From: Mycobacterium attenuatum
GTDB lineage: Bacteria > Actinomycetota > Actinomycetes > Mycobacteriales > Mycobacteriaceae
Direction: 5' to 3'
DNA length: 64,000 bases
NCBI RefSeq assembly: GCF_900566085.1
Contig: NZ_UPHT01000170.1
Coordinates: 1 to 64,000, forward strand
The notes beneath the pieces are model-generated. The model made no database searches, had not been told where the DNA came from, and was given only the letters and a program-made list of their open reading frames with translations. Shown one piece after another: positions 33,220-41,536 of this stretch. The position numbers and the translations under genes are program-made. How positions within the stretch are numbered: position 1 is the first letter of the stretch; every line of letters starts with the position of its first letter.

Positions 33220-35420
33220 CCTACACCGACGATTTCCATGCCCGCTATTTCGTCGCGTTGCGTACCTACCTGGACAAGCGTGACGAGGACAGCCTGGCCT
33301 TCGGCCACGAGCTGGGACGCCGGGCCTTGGCGGAACGCATCAGCATGCTCGACATCATCGAGAACCATTTCCGGCTGCTCGAGGAGCTCTCGGAGGACGC
33401 TGCGCCGGGGCGGCCGATCGCCCTGGAGTTCCTGCTGCAGACCCTGGCCGCCCTCGACGTGGCCACCCGCGGATTCCTCGACGGCACCAGGCGTTACGAA
33501 CAGGAGCGGGCCCGGGCCGAGGATCTGGCCCACCGCGACACCTTCCGCAACGCCCTGGTGAACTCGTTGCAGGAAGGCTTCTTCGTCGCCGACCACGACG
33601 GCGCGGTGATCGAGATGAACAGCGCGTTCGCCGAGATCATCGGTTATCCCCCGGAGGGCTTGCCGTACCGCTGGCCGCATCCGTGGCTGCTCGACAAGAA
33701 GAGTGCCGCCCAGCAACAGCAGCGGGTTCGCCGGGACGGCTTTGCCGAGTACGAGACACCGATCCGGCACCGCGACGGCCATCTGGTCTGGGTCACGGTG
33801 AGTATCAACGCGGTTCGGGGCGCCGTCGCGGATCGCGACGTGTACGTGGGCACGGTTCGCGACATCACCGCCGAGCGAGCTTTTGCCGCCCGGGAAAGCG
33901 CGGTGCTGCGGCTGGCCACGTCGGTCAGCGTGGCCAAGAGCATGGCCGAGGTGCTGTCGATCACCCTCGACGAATGCCGGACAGCCGTCGACGTGCAACG
34001 CGTGGTTGCGGTCATGTGGCCGCCCGGCGACGGCGAACCGACCGTCCAGGTTGCCGGGGAGCCGTCCGAGACGTCGTGGCGGAGGATGGATCCGCTGCTG
34101 CGCCAGACGTTGTCGGAGGCACGCCAGCAACTGCCGCTGACGGCGCGAACGATCGAGTGGCCGGATTCTGCGGGCAAGGCCCGGGGGCTGGTCGCGGTGC
34201 TGTCGGGTGCCGCCGACGTCGCGTTGTGGCTGGAGCTGCGGGTGCCGCGCTGGGTGACCGCCGAGGACCGGCTGCTGGTCACGGTACTCATCGGTCACTT
34301 GAGCCTGGCCATTCAGCATGTCCGGCAGTTCGAGAGCGCGCGTGAGACGTCGCTGACCCTGCAGCGGGCCATGCTGCCGCCGGTGAAGCCGCCGCCGGGT
34401 TTCGCCGTCCGCTACGAACCCGCGGTGCCGCCCTTGGAGATCGGTGGCGACTGGTACGACGTGCTGGCCCTCGGCGACCACCGCATCGGCATTGTCGTCG
34501 GCGACTGCGTAGGGCGCGGCTTGCCGGCCGCGGCGATCATGGGTCAGCTGCGCAGCTCGGCGCGCGCGCTGTTACTCACCGGCGCGCAACCCGCGTTGTT
34601 GCTCGAACAACTCGACGCGGCCGCCTCGCTCATTCCGGACGCCTACTGCACCACGGTCTTTCTGGCCATCCTGGACACCAAGTCCGGAATCCTGGACTAC
34701 AGCAACGCCGGGCATATGCCTGCGGTGCTTGCCGAGCCCGGCCGCGGGACCACCTTGCTCACCGATGCCCGGTCGGTGCCGCTGGCGGTCCGCCGCACCC
34801 AGCCCCGCCCGGAGGCGTCTCAGGAATTGCTGCCCGGCTCGACGCTGATGCTGTTCACCGACGGTTTGGTCGAGCGCAAACACGAATCGATCGACGAAGG
34901 CCTGGGACGCGTTGCCGACGTGCTGTCCCAGTCGATGACGTTGCCCATCGACGCCGTCGCCGATGCCGTACTGGGCCGGCTGGCGCCAGCGGCCGGATAC
35001 GACGACGACGTCGCGATGGTGGCATACCGGCATCCACATGGGCCGCTTCGCATCGAGACCAGAGCCACCCCAGAGCAATTGGCCGGCATCCGGCGCCAGC
35101 TGGCCTGGTGGCTGCGAGCCGCCGATGTCCCCGCCGAACGGGCCGGCGACATCGTGCTGGTGATCAGTGAGGCATGCACCAACTGCATCGAGCACGCATA
35201 CCGTGGGCACCGCGTCGGGACCATGCTGGTCGACGTGAGAGCCGTCGACGGAGCGGTCCATGCGCGCGTCGTCGACTCCGGATCGTGGAAGACACCGGCG
35301 CCCGAGCCGAGCAACGGCGGCCGGGGCCTGATGCTGATCAACGCCATCGGCGACGCGGTGGAAATCGACAACAGCCCGGGCGGAACCGCGATCGAGGTGA
35401 CGTTTCGGCTGTCTGGTTAG
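33216..35420 (+). CDS. rsbU: RsbU-type multidomain phosphatase (RsbU_N-PAS-GAF-SpoIIE-HATPase)
   Basis: A 734-residue protein. Residues 1-95 resemble the RsbU N-terminal domain that RsbT binds (HARYFVALRTYLDKRDEDSL). A PAS domain lies at about 106-225 (EGFFVADHDGAVIEMNSAF), and a GAF-like domain at about 235-375. The SpoIIE/PP2C phosphatase covers about 380-605 (LQRAMLPP, EIGGDWYDVL, VVGDCVGRGLPAAAIMG, LMLFTDGLVERK). A C-terminal HATPase anti-sigma-like domain (EACTNCIEHAY, GGRGLMLINAIGD) ends the chain. Bacillus RsbU has only the first and fourth parts. It would dephosphorylate an RsbV-like protein such as the one at 30362-30730. Confidence 0.92.
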   Translation: MTYTDDFHARYFVALRTYLDKRDEDSLAFGHELGRRALAERISMLDIIENHFRLLEELSEDAAPGRPIALEFLLQTLAALDVATRGFLDGTRRYEQERARAEDLAHRDTFRNALVNSLQEGFFVADHDGAVIEMNSAFAEIIGYPPEGLPYRWPHPWLLDKKSAAQQQQRVRRDGFAEYETPIRHRDGHLVWVTVSINAVRGAVADRDVYVGTVRDITAERAFAARESAVLRLATSVSVAKSMAEVLSITLDECRTAVDVQRVVAVMWPPGDGEPTVQVAGEPSETSWRRMDPLLRQTLSEARQQLPLTARTIEWPDSAGKARGLVAVLSGAADVALWLELRVPRWVTAEDRLLVTVLIGHLSLAIQHVRQFESARETSLTLQRAMLPPVKPPPGFAVRYEPAVPPLEIGGDWYDVLALGDHRIGIVVGDCVGRGLPAAAIMGQLRSSARALLLTGAQPALLLEQLDAAASLIPDAYCTTVFLAILDTKSGILDYSNAGHMPAVLAEPGRGTTLLTDARSVPLAVRRTQPRPEASQELLPGSTLMLFTDGLVERKHESIDEGLGRVADVLSQSMTLPIDAVADAVLGRLAPAAGYDDDVAMVAYRHPHGPLRIETRATPEQLAGIRRQLAWWLRAADVPAERAGDIVLVISEACTNCIEHAYRGHRVGTMLVDVRAVDGAVHARVVDSGSWKTPAPEPSNGGRGLMLINAIGDAVEIDNSPGGTAIEVTFRLSG

Positions 35421-35444
35421 CCCGAATTTAAGACGGCCGAGGCC

Positions 35445-36497
35445 TCAGCCGAAGAAGATGTTGCGGCGGCGGATCAATAGGCCGTACAACATCTGCTGGA
35501 TCGTCTCCCGTACGTGGTCGGTCAATTCGAATGTGACGTTGGGGTCGTCGGCGTCGGCGCGATCGTAGTCGGCGGTGCCGATCGGCCGGCCGAAAGCGAT
35601 GTGCCACTTCGACGGCAGCGGTATCAGGCCGGCCGGGCCGGCCCACGGGAACAACGGGGTGATCGGGAAGTACGGCAGGCCCAGCAGCCTGGCCAGCGGC
35701 TTGACATCACCCAGCATCGGATAGATCTCCTCCGAGCCCACCACCGCGCACGGGATGATCGGGGCTTTGGCGTGCACCGCGGCCGACACAAAGCCTCCGC
35801 GACCGAACCGCCGCAGCTTGTAGCGATCCCGGAAGCACTTGCCCAAGCCCTTGTAGCCCTCGGGGAACACCGCGGCAATCTCGCCGGCCGCCAGCAAACG
35901 ATGGGCGTCGGTCGGGCAGGCCAGCGTGTGGCCGGCCTTGCGGGCAACCTCCCCGATGACCGGCAGGTCGAAGCACAAGTCAGCGGCCAGCGCTCGCAGG
36001 TTTCGGTGCGCGGGATGGTGCTCGTGCACCGCTGCCGAGATCATCAGCGCGTCGACGGGCAACACTCCGCCGTGGTTGGACACCACCAGTGCGGCGCCCT
36101 CGTCGGGCAGATTCTCGATCCCGCTGACCTCGACCCGAAACCACGACCGCGAGAAAAACCGCAGCAACGGCCGTACCAGGGCGTCGGTGAAGTGGGGGTC
36201 GAAGCCGAACTCGTCGACCGGGTAGTCCCCGGTCAGCCGTTTACGCAGGAATCGGGCAACGGCGCTGACGCGTTCGGCAAGCTCGTTGGCCGGTGGCCGG
36301 GCTTGCGGCGGTGCCCCGGCTACGAGGGCGCGGTGGCGATCGAGGTCTCGGACGACCGCGGCGACCTGCCGGTCGGTGATCCTGGAAGTGGGCGGCGCCG
36401 AGGTGGGCCGCCCGGCCGTTTGTCGGCCAGCCTTTTGCCGCGCCGCCAGACGGTCCCGATTCCTTTGTAATTCAATAACATTGGCCCTCACAGGCAT
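35445..36497 (-). CDS. Lysophospholipid acyltransferase-family protein
   Basis: A 350-residue protein with a charged N-terminus (ELQRNRDRLAARQKAG) and a C-terminal acyltransferase domain like mycobacterial Rv0502. The catalytic block VSNHGGVLPVDALM contains the histidine and aspartate, FPEGYKGLGK is the second motif, and IIPCAVVGSEEIYP the third. It probably acylates a glycerol or similar acceptor at the membrane. I chose the ATG at 36497 (GGGGGG upstream); a longer form starting at 36692 would cover a perfect palindrome and is less likely. It converges on rsbU. Confidence 0.82.
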   Translation of the reverse strand: MPVRANVIELQRNRDRLAARQKAGRQTAGRPTSAPPTSRITDRQVAAVVRDLDRHRALVAGAPPQARPPANELAERVSAVARFLRKRLTGDYPVDEFGFDPHFTDALVRPLLRFFSRSWFRVEVSGIENLPDEGAALVVSNHGGVLPVDALMISAAVHEHHPAHRNLRALAADLCFDLPVIGEVARKAGHTLACPTDAHRLLAAGEIAAVFPEGYKGLGKCFRDRYKLRRFGRGGFVSAAVHAKAPIIPCAVVGSEEIYPMLGDVKPLARLLGLPYFPITPLFPWAGPAGLIPLPSKWHIAFGRPIGTADYDRADADDPNVTFELTDHVRETIQQMLYGLLIRRRNIFFG

Positions 36498-36651
36498 GAC
36501 CAACCCCCCGACACGCTCGGTGTCTGGAATGAACTCGAAACTGAGGCTTCTTTTTGATCCCGATAGGCGCCGCCCCCGCAGCGCATGCAAGGAGTTTAGT
36601 CCTTGCGCATCGGCAATAGAAGACGTGGGCATGAACAAAAACATTTCTACG

Positions 36652-36670
36652 GTGATCTCGGTGAGATCAC
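36652..36670. promoter_or_regulatory. Perfect palindrome, candidate repressor operator
   Basis: GTGATCTC-GGT-GAGATCAC, two perfect 8-base arms around 3 bases, in the divergent region between the acyltransferase gene and the degraded secreted-protein gene. The size suits a dimeric TetR- or GntR-type repressor. No such regulator is encoded next to it. Confidence 0.4.
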
Positions 36671-36781
36671 GGTCTGCCAGAACACAATTCATCTGGCGGC
36701 ATCCCGGCTAATCTGTCCGGGCCGTCAAAATTCGGGCGAGCTAGCGACCAGACAGTGCCCGAGGTGAAGATCAGATATCGC

Positions 36782-37162
36782 ATGCAGAGCGCGGCCGCCG
36801 CGGCGGCGGCCGCAGCGACGATCGTCTCGGCGGCGCCCGCTGATGCCGGCCCCGGTTACCGGTTCCGGTCACCTCTGGGAACGCCTTCTCACATCATGAG
36901 CGTCGATGCTGACGGCAACGGCGACGTCGCCTGTCAAGGCGGCGGCACCTCTGCGGTGCCGAAACCGGCTGACTGTACAGGGCCTGGGGCGACCGCTTCG
37001 CGCTGGAACAGCGCAGCGCCGGGGTCGCCGTGCCACAGCGAAGCCACGGGGATGACCTGCACCGACTCGACTACCGTCATTACTTCCGCCTGTCCCTGGA
37101 CGGTAATCAGCTCGGTTGACAACGCCGCGCCATTGGGTCGGGACCCGGTGCCGACAGGTTGA
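36782..37162 (+). pseudogene. Frameshifted secreted protein (DUF6636-like)
   Basis: The frame starts with an alanine-rich signal peptide (MQSAAAAAAAAATIVSAAPADA) and YRFRSPLG, HIMSVDADGNGDVACQGGG, AVPKPADC, the pattern of mycobacterial secreted proteins that read FxSPSGNIxC...VACQ...AWGDRF. The expected next block, AWGDRFALEQ, is present but in a different frame (about 36984-37016), while SGMTCTDST-like sequence (ATGMTCTDSTT) returns in the first frame. At least two small indels therefore break the gene. The family match is from memory of the motif order. Confidence 0.45.
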
Positions 37163-37181
37163 GTTGCCGGATCCGGGGTAT
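37157..37181 (+). promoter_or_regulatory. SigF-like promoter for the iron-containing redox enzyme gene
   Basis: GGTTGA at 37157-37162 and GGGTAT at 37176-37181, with 14 bases between GTTG and GGGTA. The expected start falls within a few bases of the GTG at 37190, so the transcript would be leaderless or nearly so. Confidence 0.45.
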
Positions 37182-37189
37182 TCAAGGGC

Positions 37190-38230
37190 GTGACCCGCAC
37201 AGCCTTGCAGCCCGTCGAGCATGCCGCCGAGCCGTCTTTGCCGGCCGGGCACGGGCCACTGTCGATCGCCGTACGCCGCGCGCTGACCGGACCGGCGCCC
37301 CGCGACCCGTTCACCCGTATCGGCGCGTCGGTGGGAGATGTCGATCCCTACGGCCTGGATCTGCAGCTGGCCTTGTATACGTGCTATGAGCTGCATTACC
37401 GCGGCTTTTTCGGAGTGGACCCGACGTGGGAGTGGAATCCCGCCCTGCTGCATCTACGTGCCGAACTCGAGCGGGCATTTCTGACGGGTGTGCACCGTGA
37501 TGTGGGCGCCATTGAGCCGCACGACACGGCGGTGGGCGAAATGGACAAGCTCTCGATTGAACCCGTCGACGGCACCGGGCCGTCGTATTACCTGCGAGAC
37601 ACCGGCACGTGGCAGCAGATGCGTGAATACTTTGCGCACCGGTCGCTATATCACCTCAAAGAAGGTGATCCTCATGCGTGGGCAATTCCGCGTCTGACCG
37701 GTCAGGCCAAGGCGGCATTCGTCGCCGTCGAGTTCGACGAATACGGCGCCGGCAATGGCCCGCGGGTACACCAGCAACTGTTCGCCGACCTGCTGGAGGC
37801 GGCCCAGCTGGATTCGTCCTACTTGGGCTACCTCGGCGTGGTTCCCGCGGAATCACTGGCAGTGGTCAACATCATGTCGTTGTTCGGGTTGCACCGGCGG
37901 TTACGCGGCGCCGCGATCGGGCACTTCGCGGCCACGGAGATCACCTCGCCACCGGGTTCCCGGCGGATGGTCGAGGCGCTGCGACGGATGGACGCCCCCG
38001 AGGCATGTGCCGCCTTCTACCGCGAACACGTGGAGGCGGACGCGGTACACGAACAGGTCGTGCGCATCGACGTGGTGTGCGACCTCGTCGCCCGCGAACC
38101 GCACCTCGACCAGGACATCGTCTTCGGGATGCGAGCGTTCGAGTTCCTCGAAACCCGGCTGGCCGACTGCCTGATGCGGTCATGGCAGGCGGGCGAGACA
38201 TCGCTGCGCCGGCCCTTGGACGAGGTCTAG
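37190..38230 (+). CDS. Iron-containing redox enzyme (haem-oxygenase-like fold)
   Basis: A 346-residue all-helical protein of the haem-oxygenase-like di-iron oxidase/desaturase superfamily. Possible iron ligands appear in CYELHYRGFFGVDPTWEW, in the histidine-rich REYFAHRSLYHLKEGDPHAW, in VEFDEYGAGNGPRVHQQLFADL (ExxE/H-type) and in FYREHVEADAVHEQV. The family includes enzymes acting on fatty acids or amino acids; the substrate here is unknown. In many mycobacteria it neighbours a CDGSH protein and a HemK2-like methyltransferase, as here. It begins at a GTG right after a SigF-like promoter. Confidence 0.8.
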   Translation: MTRTALQPVEHAAEPSLPAGHGPLSIAVRRALTGPAPRDPFTRIGASVGDVDPYGLDLQLALYTCYELHYRGFFGVDPTWEWNPALLHLRAELERAFLTGVHRDVGAIEPHDTAVGEMDKLSIEPVDGTGPSYYLRDTGTWQQMREYFAHRSLYHLKEGDPHAWAIPRLTGQAKAAFVAVEFDEYGAGNGPRVHQQLFADLLEAAQLDSSYLGYLGVVPAESLAVVNIMSLFGLHRRLRGAAIGHFAATEITSPPGSRRMVEALRRMDAPEACAAFYREHVEADAVHEQVVRIDVVCDLVAREPHLDQDIVFGMRAFEFLETRLADCLMRSWQAGETSLRRPLDEV

Positions 38231-38241
38231 ATTCTCCCCGC

Positions 38242-38470
38242 TTAAAAAAAGGGGGGGTCGTCGTCGGGTGGGGCGGGACCGGCTTGGGTGGTGCGGTCGG
38301 GGGTCGCGCGGTGCGCGCCTGGTGGTTTTGTGGCGTTCGACGGCTATCCGGTACGCCTTGTCTTGGGTGCGGGTGCGGCGTCGTTTGGGCATCATGGCGG
38401 TTTGTCGGGGCAGTGGTTCGGTGGTGGTGTGGGGCCCCCGTGGCGACGGCGCCGGGCATAGGGTTGTTGC
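38242..38470 (-). pseudogene. Degraded 3' end of a 13E12-family (DUF222/HNH) gene
   Basis: Read on the minus strand, LPRQTAMMPKRRRTR and TQDKAYRIAVERH match the arginine-rich tail of 13E12 REP-family HNH proteins. The proline-rich remainder continues in another frame, and the typical ending DDDPPFF-stop appears in a third frame at 38242. Small indels have scrambled the frames, and the DUF222 and HNH parts are absent, so this is a remnant. The rest of the gap, to 38747, shows nothing I can identify. Confidence 0.5.
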
Positions 38471-38747
38471 CTGTGGCTACAGGAGATGCGCTCTTCGCCG
38501 CAGTGTCGATGAGGTCAATGCCGGTCCAACATGCTTCCTGGGTCTGAATCGAGTCTCACCCCAAACCCGTGTAGTGGTGTAACCGGGTTGCTCGCGACGT
38601 TTGCGCCAAGCTCAGTCCTCGTCAGGCCCACGGTCCTCCTCAAGCAAAGGCACAACGTCGCGGACCACCGGATCGCTACCGCAGCTGCAGATTCCGCTCG
38701 CGCGGGCCAACCGCGTAAGGCTGGGGACGCTGGGAAAACGGCGGGCG

Positions 38748-39014
38748 TTAAGTCCCCCCACCACCTGAAGAACCGGCGCCTGCCGACGCAGATTGACCCC
38801 GTCGAGCCTGCCCCTGAGACCGCTGCGCCCGCGGGGGCCGGCATCTGCGATGGCTGGTGTCGCACAGGGGGTATTCCTTGCTGCGGCGGCAGGTGCAGAT
38901 GGCCACCATGAAGCGGTCCGATTCCACGACGCCGCCCCCGGGTGTCTCGATGCGCACTGGACCCGACACCAGTACCGGCCCGTTGGGCACGACCTGAACC
39001 CGGGTGGTCGTCAT
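38748..39014 (-). CDS. CDGSH-type iron-sulfur protein
   Basis: An 88-residue protein with the CDGSH 2Fe-2S motif ICTCRRSKEYPLCDTSHRR: three cysteines and one histidine in the C-x-C-x6-7-P-x-C-D-x-S-H order. The N-terminal strand (VQVVPNGPVLVSGPVRIETP) is typical of the small bacterial form. The last 28 residues are Arg/Gly/Ser-rich and not family-like. It overlaps the stop of the methyltransferase gene (ATGA), so the two are translated together. Such proteins transfer electrons or Fe-S clusters. Confidence 0.85.
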   Translation of the reverse strand: MTTTRVQVVPNGPVLVSGPVRIETPGGGVVESDRFMVAICTCRRSKEYPLCDTSHRRCRPPRAQRSQGQARRGQSASAGAGSSGGGGT

Positions 39015-39703
39015 GACTTGTCCGCCCGGATCACCACAAGTTCCTCATCCCGACAGCCGCGGCGCACCCGGCCGGTCTCCTCCAGCCACGCCGCCCGCGC
39101 CGACAATACCGGTCCGAATGGAATCCATTGCGAGGCAATGACTTCCGCGTCCAAGCCGGTAGAACGCAGACCGTCCAGGGACCGCTGAACACCCGCCAGG
39201 GCTGACTGCACCAGCAACAGGGATCCCCCGTCGCACAACAGCTTTGCCGCTGACCCGCACAACGGATCGAGCACCAGACGCCCATCGGGACCGGCGTTCC
39301 AGGCCCACGACGGACCGGCCGCAGGCGAAATCGCGTCGGAGTCGTCAACGGGGGGTGCGGGGACATACGGCGGATTGGACACGATCACCTCGAACGGCGC
39401 GCAGGTGAAGGCGCGGGTCCACGACCCCTGCCGAACGTCGACGTCCACTCCGGCGTCAGCAACGTTGTCGCGGGAACAGCGCACCGCATTCGGACAGATA
39501 TCGAAGGCCGTGACGCTAGCACAGCCCAGCTCAGCGGCGGCGATCGCGACGAAGCCGCTGCCGGTACACAAGTCGAGCACCCTGCGTTGCGGTATCACAC
39601 CGGTCCGCGCCATGGTGTCCACGAGCAAGCGGGAATCGAATTGGGGCTGGTACACCATGTCGGCGACCAGTGCGCCATCCGGGGCAGGGAAGGTGGTCGT
39701 CAA
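39011..39703 (-). CDS. HemK2/MTQ2-like N5-glutamine methyltransferase
   Basis: A 230-residue SAM-dependent methyltransferase. SAM motif I is VLDLCTGSGFVAIAAAE, acidic motif II is TAFDICPNAV, and the catalytic SNPPYVPAP (NPPY) identifies the N5-glutamine/N6-adenine group. It lacks the N-terminal PrmC helical domain, so it resembles the short HemK2/MTQ2 type. The target is unknown. The start is a TTG at 39703 with GAAAGG upstream, about 50 bases from a SigF-like promoter. It is co-transcribed with the CDGSH gene. Confidence 0.83.
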   Translation of the reverse strand: MTTTFPAPDGALVADMVYQPQFDSRLLVDTMARTGVIPQRRVLDLCTGSGFVAIAAAELGCASVTAFDICPNAVRCSRDNVADAGVDVDVRQGSWTRAFTCAPFEVIVSNPPYVPAPPVDDSDAISPAAGPSWAWNAGPDGRLVLDPLCGSAAKLLCDGGSLLLVQSALAGVQRSLDGLRSTGLDAEVIASQWIPFGPVLSARAAWLEETGRVRRGCRDEELVVIRADKS

Positions 39704-39752
39704 GGTAGGCCTTTCGAGGCACCGCCGTGGCGATCACGGCGTGATAGTACTA

Positions 39753-39778
39753 ATGCCCGCACAGCGCTGTTTGAAACC
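39753..39778 (-). promoter_or_regulatory. SigF-like promoter for the methyltransferase-CDGSH unit
   Basis: Read on the minus strand: GGTTTC, 15 bases counted from GTTT, GGGCAT. The -35 is exact; the -10 has one mismatch (C for T). Confidence 0.5.
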
Positions 39779-39803
39779 ACCTCGGTACCATCGGCGCAAT
39801 TTG

Positions 39804-40355
39804 CTATCCCGCGGCCTGCGCGAATTGGTTGACGATCGTCGAGCAGAATGTCGGAAGGTCCGACGGTGAGCGACTGGTGATCAAATTGCCGTCCACAACC
39901 ACCTCTTCGTCCACGACGTTGGCGCCCGCATTACGCAAGTCGGTGCGAATGCTGCGATAGGAGGTGAGCGTTCGGCCTTTCACCACACCTGCCTCGACCA
40001 GGGTCCATGGTCCATGACAGATTGCCGCAACCGGTTTTCCGGACTCCACGAAGTCACGGACGAAAGACACCGCAGCGCTGTCGGAACGTAGCTTGTCGGG
40101 GTTCACCGTGCCACCGGGCAACACCAAGCCGTCGAACTCACCTACCGACGCATCCGCGACCGCGCGGTCCACCGCGAACCTGCCGGCCGGATCGAGATCG
40201 TGTTCGCGCGCCTGGATTTCGCCGCTTCGAAGCGACACCACCTCCACCTGAGCCCCGGCTTGTAGGAGTGCGGCGCGCGGCTGCTCCAGTTCGGCCTTTT
40301 CCACACCGTCGGCAGCCAAGATGGCAATCCTCTTGCCTTGCAACTCGTTCGACAT
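39804..40355 (-). CDS. DJ-1/PfpI-family protein (YhbO-like)
   Basis: A 183-residue DJ-1/PfpI protein: RIAILAADGVEKAELEQPRAAL, LVLPGGTVNPDKLR, and the nucleophile elbow VAAICHGPWTLVEAG with the reactive cysteine, followed by the histidine. DLRNAGANVVDEEVVVDGNLITSRSP is the conserved C-terminal block. Members act as stress protectants (glyoxalase or deglycase activity has been proposed) or proteases. The ATG at 40355 gives the normal length. It is third in an operon with the alcohol dehydrogenase and the SRPBCC protein, headed by a SigF-like promoter. Confidence 0.9.
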   Translation of the reverse strand: MSNELQGKRIAILAADGVEKAELEQPRAALLQAGAQVEVVSLRSGEIQAREHDLDPAGRFAVDRAVADASVGEFDGLVLPGGTVNPDKLRSDSAAVSFVRDFVESGKPVAAICHGPWTLVEAGVVKGRTLTSYRSIRTDLRNAGANVVDEEVVVDGNLITSRSPSDLPTFCSTIVNQFAQAAG

Positions 40356-40366
40356 CGGCGTGCTCC

Positions 40367-41536
40367 TTATGGGTTCAAGACGACTTTGGTGCAGCCGTCT
40401 TGCTTGTGCTTGAAGATCTCGTAGCCGTGCGGCGCCTGATCGAGCTTCAGATGGTGGCTGATGATCACCGTCGGATCGATCTCCCCGCCGCGGATGCGAT
40501 CCAAAAGCGGCCGCATGTAGCGTTGCACGTGACACTGGCCGGTCTTGATGGTCAGCGAACGGTTCATAACCGCGCCGATGGGGAACTTGTCCATGACGCC
40601 GCCGTACACCCCGATGACCGAGACGGTGCCGCCGTTGCGGCAACTGAGCACCGCTTCCCGAAGTGCATGCGGCCGTTCGGTTTCCAACCGTGCAGCCTGC
40701 TTAACGCGGTCGTAGGCGTCCACCACTTTAGAACCGTTGCGAGCTTCCATACCGGCCGCGTCGATGCAGTGGTCGGGTCCACGTCCGGCGGTGATGTCCC
40801 GCAGCTCCTCCAGCACCGAAGTCTCGGCGAAGTTGAGCGGTGTCGCACCAAGCCGGCCCGCCAGCTCCAACCGATGCGGAATCCGGTCAATGGCAATTAC
40901 TTTGGATGCACCGAACAGGTAGGCGCTGGCCACCGCGAACAGGCCCACCGGACCGGCACCCCACACCGCGACAATGTCGCCGGGGACGATGCCGCACATC
41001 TCGGCACCCATGTAGCCGGTGGGAAGGATGTCCGACAAGAACAACACCTGGTCGTCGGTCAGATCGTCTTCGACTTTCAGCGGTCCCACGTCGGCGAATG
41101 GCACCCGGGCGTATTCGGCCTGACCGCCGGCAAACCCGCCCAGCATGTGTGAATATCCGAAAAGCCCTGCGGGTGAATGCCCTAGCAGCTTCTCTGCCAT
41201 ACCGGCGTTGGGGTTGGAGTTCTCACACAGGGAGTAGAGATCGCGCTCGCACGCAGCGCACGCCCCGCACGCGATCGGGAACGGAACCACCACGCGATCG
41301 CCAACCGCCAAGTTGGACACGGCTTTTCCGACTTCAACCACCTCACCCATGAATTCGTGCCCAAGCACGTCACCATGCTTGACGGTGGGGATGTAGCCGT
41401 CATAGATGTGCAGGTCCGAACCGCAGATCGCGGTGGCGGTGACCCGCACAATGGCGTCGCGGTCGTTGCGGATCGCAGGATCTGGAACAGATTGCACCTC
41501 AACGCTATTGCGTCCAGCCCAGACGGTAGCCTTCAT
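40367..41536 (-). CDS. Zinc-dependent alcohol dehydrogenase (formaldehyde dehydrogenase-like)
   Basis: A 389-residue medium-chain dehydrogenase. Catalytic zinc ligands: Cys in ICGSDLH, His-Glu in GHEFMGEV, and further down the Asp/Cys region. Structural zinc cysteines: CGACAACERDLYSLC. NAD binding: WGAGPVGLFAVASA with AIDRIPHRLELA. The long insertion and the FGYSHMLGGFAGGQAEYARVP block are typical of glutathione-independent formaldehyde dehydrogenase-like enzymes. Substrate unknown. The start at 41536 overlaps the SRPBCC stop by 4 bases. Confidence 0.9.
   Translation of the reverse strand: MKATVWAGRNSVEVQSVPDPAIRNDRDAIVRVTATAICGSDLHIYDGYIPTVKHGDVLGHEFMGEVVEVGKAVSNLAVGDRVVVPFPIACGACAACERDLYSLCENSNPNAGMAEKLLGHSPAGLFGYSHMLGGFAGGQAEYARVPFADVGPLKVEDDLTDDQVLFLSDILPTGYMGAEMCGIVPGDIVAVWGAGPVGLFAVASAYLFGASKVIAIDRIPHRLELAGRLGATPLNFAETSVLEELRDITAGRGPDHCIDAAGMEARNGSKVVDAYDRVKQAARLETERPHALREAVLSCRNGGTVSVIGVYGGVMDKFPIGAVMNRSLTIKTGQCHVQRYMRPLLDRIRGGEIDPTVIISHHLKLDQAPHGYEIFKHKQDGCTKVVLNP

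Noticed and set aside
35421-35444. Small palindrome between rsbU and the acyltransferase gene as terminator
   Set aside because: Only a short imperfect stem around GAGGCCTC overlapping a stop codon; too weak to annotate.
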